Shown: one piece after another, positions 59,428 to 64,000 of the stretch
How positions within the stretch are numbered: the stretch's first letter is position 1
Layout: each line of letters begins with the position of its first letter
Assembly: GCF_029893345.1 (NCBI RefSeq)
Contig: NZ_JARXVE010000005.1
Location: 410,602-474,601, forward strand
Source: Mycolicibacterium frederiksbergense
Lineage (GTDB): Bacteria > Actinomycetota > Actinomycetes > Mycobacteriales > Mycobacteriaceae
DNA: 64,000 bases
Reading direction: 5' to 3'
Notes under the pieces: model-generated
Databases searched by the model: none
The model's input: the letters and a program-made list of their open reading frames with translations, nothing else
What the model was told of the DNA's origin: nothing
Translations under genes and position numbers: made by a program

Positions 59428-60834
59428 TCAACCGCCCACCCGCGGTAGCTCCTCCGCCGCGATCGCACATGGCGATTCCCCGGCGGGCGCCGCCAACGGC
59501 TCGACCTGGGATGCCGGCTCGGCCGGCGGCGGAGCGGTTTCAGGCAGTTCCGGCGCAATCGTCGACGTAACCGGCTGTGGTTCAACTATTTCCGGCGGTT
59601 CACCGGCGGGATCGACAGGTTCTGGCTCATCCTGCTTGTCGGCTTCCTCGGCGGTGTCGTCTTCTTCCTGCGCGTCGTCGTCTGCCTCGTCGATGCCCGG
59701 CTCGTCCAGCCGCGCGTCGGGCCCGCGGTCGGCGAGCGGGTCTCCGATATCTGACGGCAACCCGTCGGCGGCAGAACCGATCAACCCGCCGAACATGTCT
59801 GCGAGTTGCCGACCCAGACCGGGCACTGCGGATCCGAGGTCGGGCAGTCCCCCACCCAATGCCGAGCCCAGGTCCAGCCCGCTCGATGCGGGTGTGGCAG
59901 CCGCCGGCAGCGCGGATGACATCGGCGAATCCATCGGCGGCCCAGGCATACCCGCCGACGGGACCTGATTCGCCGGCGCCGCCGACGGTGCCTGATTCGC
60001 CGGCGCCGCCGGCAGGGCCGGACTCGGCGGTGCCGCCCACCCCGGCGTGAACCCGGCAGGCACCGTCGCCGCGCCACCACCATTCGAGGGCACCCTCATC
60101 AGCGCCGCGACGGCCACACCAACCCCGGGCAACCGGGACGGCCCGAGGTCGCCGGGCACATCGAACACCGGCACCTGCCGACCGCGCAGCGCGGTGACGG
60201 CGTCATCGTAGGCGTCGGCCGCCGCCACGGTGCCGGTACGCATCGCAGCGACCCACTGCCCACCAATATCGTTGACGACGAACGGTTTTACCTGCTGATC
60301 GATCAGTTCACTGGCCGCGGCCCGATCCCCCACCCCGGTGCTCACGGCGCGCGCGGCGGCAAGCCATGCCGAGCGTTGCCCGGCCTGAGCGCCTTCGATC
60401 TGCACGGCGGCGGCCACCTTGTCGTCGACGGCCCGCCACAGGTTGTCCCGCAGCCGGCTCAAGGTTTCGGCCGCGGCCCGCACCGCCGCGACGGCTTCCC
60501 TGGCCGCCGCGCCGTGGCGCTCCAGAAACTCGCGTGACGCCCGCGCGCCGTTGCCCTGCCAGGCCTCGGCGAGGCCGCTCACCTGGTTGTCGTGCTGCTG
60601 CAGAGCCTGTTCCGCCGAGACCGCCGCGGCGGCCAGCGCGTCGATATCGGCGTCCAGAGCCCGAAGATCCAAGCCGTCCTCGGTGCCGTACCAGTCCTGC
60701 ACCTGGCCCGGATGCCGCGTCAGATCCTGGTGCTGGTATCCGAGCAGCCGGCACGCCCACACATACTCCGCGACGTTGTCCACCGCCGGCTGGCCCTGCG
60801 CCAACCGCCCTGCGACATCGGCATTCTCCATCAC
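59428..60834 (-). CDS. Ala/Pro-rich ESX-like protein (Rv3439c-like)
   Basis: 468 residues. The first half (about 1-230) is helical with an EspB/WXG100-like hairpin region: DWYGTEDGLDLRALDADIDA, LAEAWQGNGARASREFLERH (a Trp-x-Gly at AEAWQGNGA). The second half is low-complexity: Ala/Pro/Gly to about residue 355, then a strongly acidic Pro/Glu stretch. Rv3439c has the same size and position. It may be an ESX-4-linked secreted protein, as esxT/esxU lie just beyond rplM in M. tuberculosis; this link is inferred. Confidence 0.75.
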   Translation of the reverse strand: MMENADVAGRLAQGQPAVDNVAEYVWACRLLGYQHQDLTRHPGQVQDWYGTEDGLDLRALDADIDALAAAAVSAEQALQQHDNQVSGLAEAWQGNGARASREFLERHGAAAREAVAAVRAAAETLSRLRDNLWRAVDDKVAAAVQIEGAQAGQRSAWLAAARAVSTGVGDRAAASELIDQQVKPFVVNDIGGQWVAAMRTGTVAAADAYDDAVTALRGRQVPVFDVPGDLGPSRLPGVGVAVAALMRVPSNGGGAATVPAGFTPGWAAPPSPALPAAPANQAPSAAPANQVPSAGMPGPPMDSPMSSALPAAATPASSGLDLGSALGGGLPDLGSAVPGLGRQLADMFGGLIGSAADGLPSDIGDPLADRGPDARLDEPGIDEADDDAQEEDDTAEEADKQDEPEPVDPAGEPPEIVEPQPVTSTIAPELPETAPPPAEPASQVEPLAAPAGESPCAIAAEELPRVGG

Positions 60835-60837
60835 CGC

Positions 60838-61143
60838 TCAGCCCACCCGGTCTGCTGCGGCGGCATCGGCGATCACGTAGCGGTCCGCGGATGCGCGTAG
60901 CGTCGCTCCGACCTCACGCGCCGCCCGCGCCCATTGCCGCAACGAATCGGTGAGGTCGTCGAGCGCAGCGCGCACCGCATCGCCGTGAAAAGTGTGCGCC
61001 CGCCCAGCGTTGGCCCCGCCGAATGCCGGCGTGCCCAGGCGCGTCCGTGCGGTGGTGTCGACGATCTCGGCGATCACGTCGTACTGGCGCGCGATGTCGA
61101 GCACCGCGGCGATATCCACCCGGGCCGCGTCAACTTCTGCCAT
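60838..61143 (-). CDS. Small helical ESX-like protein (Rv3440c-like)
   Basis: 101 residues from the ATG at 61143 (GTG at 61161 possible). Almost wholly helical: VDIAAVLDIARQYDVIAEIV, ALDDLTDSLRQWARAAREVG, LRASADRYVIAD, resembling PE/WXG100-sized helical hairpins without a clear WXG. Three bases upstream of the Ala/Pro-rich protein gene and presumably its partner, as in Rv3440c-Rv3439c. Confidence 0.7.
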   Translation of the reverse strand: MAEVDAARVDIAAVLDIARQYDVIAEIVDTTARTRLGTPAFGGANAGRAHTFHGDAVRAALDDLTDSLRQWARAAREVGATLRASADRYVIADAAAADRVG

Positions 61144-61180
61144 ACCCGGTTTAGACGTCACCGAGCGCCGAGCGGTTCCC

Positions 61181-62530
61181 TCAGACTGATGGAGCCGACT
61201 GGCCGCTGACCGATTCGGCCACCCGGACCGCGAGCTGCCGAGCGGTGTTCTCGTCGGCCGCCTCGACCATCACCCGCACCACCTGCTCGGTGCCCGAGGG
61301 ACGCAACAGGATTCGCCCGGTGTCGCCGAGTTCGGCCTCGGCCTGTGCCACCGCGGACTGCACCGACGGGGCCTCGGCCACCGTCGCCTTGTCCGCGACC
61401 TTGACATTGATCAGCACCTGCGGCAACGTTCGCATCGGCTCGGCAAGAGCAGCCAGCGTGGCACCGCTCTGGGCCATCCGCGACATCAGCCGCAGGCCGG
61501 TGACGATGCCGTCGCCGGTGGTGCCCAGCCCGGGCAGCACGATGTGACCGGACTGCTCGCCGCCGAGCGAGAACTCACCGGCCCGCAATTCCTCCAGGAC
61601 GTAGCGGTCCCCGACGCTGGTGGTACGGACCTCGATCCCGGCCGCCCGCATCGCCAGGTGCAGACCCAGGTTGCTCATCACGGTCGTCACCAGGGTGTTG
61701 GAGGCCAGCTCGTCGGCCTCCTGCATGGCCAGGGCCAGCACCACCATGATGGCGTCGCCGTCGATCACCCGGCCGGCGGCGTCCACCGCCAGGCACCGGT
61801 CGGCGTCGCCGTCGTGGGCCAGGCCCAGGTCGGCACCGTGCTGGACGACGGCGGCCTGCAGCACCTCCATGTGGGTGGACCCGCAGCCGTCGTTGATGTT
61901 GAGGCCGTTGGGCTCGGCACTGATCGCAATGACATTGGCGCCGGCGGCCCGGTAGGCCCGCGGTGCCGCCGCCCACGCCGCGCCGTTGGCGCAGTCCACG
62001 ACGACGGTCAGCCCGTCGAGCCGCGTGGTGACCGCCTTGCCCGCGTGCCGCAGGTAGCGGTCCAGCGCGTCCTCGGCGTCGAGAACCCGGCCGATACCGG
62101 CCCCCGTCGGACGCTGCCCCGGCCCCGAATTGACCAGTTCCTCGATGCGGTCCTCGGTGTCGTCGTCGAGCTTGTGCCCGCCCGGGCCGAAGATCTTGAT
62201 GCCGTTATCGGGCATCGGGTTGTGCGACGCGGAGATCATCACGCCGAAATCCGCGTCATAGGCGCTGGTCAGATAGGCCACCGCGGGTGTGGGCAGCGCG
62301 CCGACCCGCAGCGCGTCCACACCCTCGCTGGTGATACCGGCGATCACCGCGGCTTCCAGCATTTCGCTGCTGGCCCGCGGATCGCGGCCCACCACGGCGA
62401 TCCGCCGGGCATGTCCTGTGGAATTGCCGAGTCGCCGCGCGGCCGCCGAACCGAGTGCCACTGCCAGCTCGGCAGTCAGATCACGATTGGCGACGCCACG
62501 CACCCCATCGGTGCCGAACAGTCGACCCAT
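61181..62530 (-). CDS. glmM: Phosphoglucosamine mutase
   Basis: 449 residues from the ATG at 62530 (MGRLFGTDGVRG). Four-domain alpha-D-phosphohexomutase: catalytic phosphoserine in ISASHNPMPDNGIK (about 103), metal-binding DGDADR (about 245-250) and the C-terminal phosphate loop RPSGTEQVVRVM. It interconverts glucosamine-6- and -1-phosphate, the step after GlmS. Formerly mrsA (Rv3441c). Confidence 0.96.
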   Translation of the reverse strand: MGRLFGTDGVRGVANRDLTAELAVALGSAAARRLGNSTGHARRIAVVGRDPRASSEMLEAAVIAGITSEGVDALRVGALPTPAVAYLTSAYDADFGVMISASHNPMPDNGIKIFGPGGHKLDDDTEDRIEELVNSGPGQRPTGAGIGRVLDAEDALDRYLRHAGKAVTTRLDGLTVVVDCANGAAWAAAPRAYRAAGANVIAISAEPNGLNINDGCGSTHMEVLQAAVVQHGADLGLAHDGDADRCLAVDAAGRVIDGDAIMVVLALAMQEADELASNTLVTTVMSNLGLHLAMRAAGIEVRTTSVGDRYVLEELRAGEFSLGGEQSGHIVLPGLGTTGDGIVTGLRLMSRMAQSGATLAALAEPMRTLPQVLINVKVADKATVAEAPSVQSAVAQAEAELGDTGRILLRPSGTEQVVRVMVEAADENTARQLAVRVAESVSGQSAPSV

Positions 62531-62679
62531 ACCGTCAAACTTCTCATAATTGACTGCCCGAAACACAACCGACGAGGTCAGCGACCATCCCGCGGCCGAA
62601 TCGATACCCGATCGTGACACCCGACGGGAATACCCGGTCAAGACCGACCGGGGCACCGATTCCGACACCGCCCGCATAA

Positions 62680-62724
62680 AACAAACCCGCCGGGCGTGTA
62701 CGTGACACACCCGGCGGGTTTGTT
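62680..62724 (-). terminator. Strong intrinsic terminator of the rplM-rpsI operon
   Basis: 15-base perfect stem (62680-62694 with 62710-62724) and a 15-base loop; TTTGTTTTAT lies at the end on the minus strand, 20 bases past the rpsI stop. Confidence 0.88.
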
Positions 62725-62743
62725 CGGCCGTAAAGGCGACAGA

Positions 62744-63258
<515 letters not shown>

Positions 63259-63262
<4 letters not shown>

Positions 63263-63702
63263 TGGGCCACCTGCTTGATCTCGTACGGAACCGGCTGCTG
63301 CGCGGCGTGCGGATGATCCGGGCCGGCGTACACCTTCAGCTTCTTCTGGATCTGCCGACCGAGCTTGGTGTGCGGCAGCATGCCGATGATCGCGTTCTCC
63401 ACGACCCGGGTCGGGTGCTTCTGCAGCAGTTCGCCGATGGTGCGCTTACGCAGACCGCCCGGGTAACCCGAGTGGCTGTAAGCGAACTTGTTGGTGAGCT
63501 TGTTGCCGCTGATGGCAACCTTGTCGGCGTTGATGACGATGACGAAGTCGCCACCGTCGACATTCGGCGTGAATGTCGGCTTGTGCTTGCCGCGCAGCAG
63601 ATTGGCAGCTGCGGCAGCGAGCCGGCCGAGCACCACGTCTTGGGCGTCGATGACGTACCACGAATGCGTGGTGTCACCCGCCTTCGGCGTGTACGTAGGC
63701 AC
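63259..63702 (-). CDS. rplM: 50S ribosomal protein L13
   Basis: 147 residues: WYVIDAQDVVLGRLAAAAAN (about 15-34), GDFVIVINADKVAISGNKLT and MLPHTKLGRQIQKKLKVYAG, all typical of L13. Start preceded by AAGAGGT. First gene of the rplM-rpsI operon (Rv3443c-Rv3442c). Confidence 0.97.
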
Positions 63703-64000
63703 AGCGCTTACCTCTTCTTATCTCGGGTTGATCCCAGGGTGACCCTGGTGCCGGTCGCGGCGCATGTACTCGGTGTTCCCGGCGACCGACAGTGACCCGG
63801 GACCCGCTCACCCGTGAGGGCAGCACACGCCAACCGAGCAGCTTACCGGGGGTGTCCGGGCAGGTCAAAACGCGGCTTCTGGCGTCGAGGGGTGGGGGGG
63901 GGTTGGGTGGCAATTGGATACTAATCCACCACAACCCCCCACCGGACCCACACCCCCCGCCGCGACCGCCCCCCCCGCCCCAAGAAAGCACGGAGGGTGT
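63703..64000. other. Gene-free region upstream of rplM
   Basis: No convincing gene is seen to the window end. It should hold the rplM-rpsI promoter and leader (minus strand). A G-rich arm 63897-63910 pairs with a C-rich arm 63926-63940 with one bulge, giving a strong hairpin that could be a terminator from outside the window or a leader structure. Confidence 0.5.

Noticed and set aside
60838..61143. Calling this gene an esxT/esxU (WXG100) protein
   Set aside because: Size and helicity fit, but there is no clear W-x-G and the position matches Rv3440c, upstream of the true esxT/esxU location.

Overview
The window is a GC-rich actinobacterial chromosome segment, almost certainly from a fast-growing mycobacterium (Mycolicibacterium or M. 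smegmatis-like). The evidence is a gene backbone that follows the Mycobacterium tuberculosis order Rv3409c to Rv3443c: choD, guaB3, guaB2, a DUF5319 gene, rsdA, sigD, an Rv3415c-like gene, whiB3, groEL1-groES, tsaD-rimI-tsaB-tsaE-alr, gadB, nnrD, glmS, an Rv3438-like gene, Rv3439c/Rv3440c-like genes, glmM, rpsI and rplM. GroEL1 has the mycobacterial His-rich tail and WhiB3 has the C23/C53/C56/C62 cysteine spacing. Locus names are recalled from knowledge of the M. tuberculosis map, not from a search.

Layout. 1-4.4 kb: a partial YhgE/Pip membrane protein with a degenerate ABC ATPase, divergent from a TetR gene across two small palindromes; then phoU and choD with a perfect 9-6-9 operator-like palindrome. 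4.5-5.6 kb: an AbiEi/DUF559 nuclease-like gene bracketed by two related hairpins. 5.6-12.3 kb: purine synthesis (guaB3, guaB2), the SigD/RsdA pair and whiB3. 12.4-27.2 kb: accessory DNA between whiB3 and groEL1, holding OsmC, a hemophore-like protein, small secreted proteins, an F420-type reductase, a TetR/membrane pair, a DUF2652-SRPBCC fusion, a bicovalent flavoprotein, cupins, a KstR-box-driven gene pair, an adenylate cyclase, duplicated and decayed gene pieces, and three small ORFs that end like GroEL1. 27.2-39.2 kb: chaperonins with a CIRCE operator, the t6A/alr operon, gadB, nnrD and glmS.

40.1-57.6 kb is the most striking region. About 19 kb sits between the Rv3438-like and Rv3439c-like genes and looks like one amine-catabolic island read outward from a GntR regulator. 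The left arm has a Cache-domain protein, an aminotransferase, a glutaryl-CoA dehydrogenase-like enzyme, an aldehyde dehydrogenase, a class III CoA-transferase and a PucR regulator. The right arm has an APC permease, a cytochrome P450, a glutamine-synthetase-like gamma-glutamyl ligase, a periplasmic-binding-protein fold without a signal peptide, two class I glutamine amidotransferase-like hydrolases, a PDR/VanB-type flavin-[2Fe-2S] reductase and a succinate-semialdehyde-type dehydrogenase. Together they suggest uptake, P450 oxidation, gamma-glutamyl protection and release, then feeding of C4/C5 amino acids into succinate or glutaryl-CoA. The substrate is not known; cyclic amines or di/polyamines are the leading guess.

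57.7-64 kb returns to the backbone: an LLM flavin oxidoreductase and TetR, two ESX-like helical proteins, glmM and the rplM-rpsI operon, whose 3' end has a 15-bp perfect terminator stem. I saw no rRNA, tRNA, CRISPR array, transposase or prophage genes.
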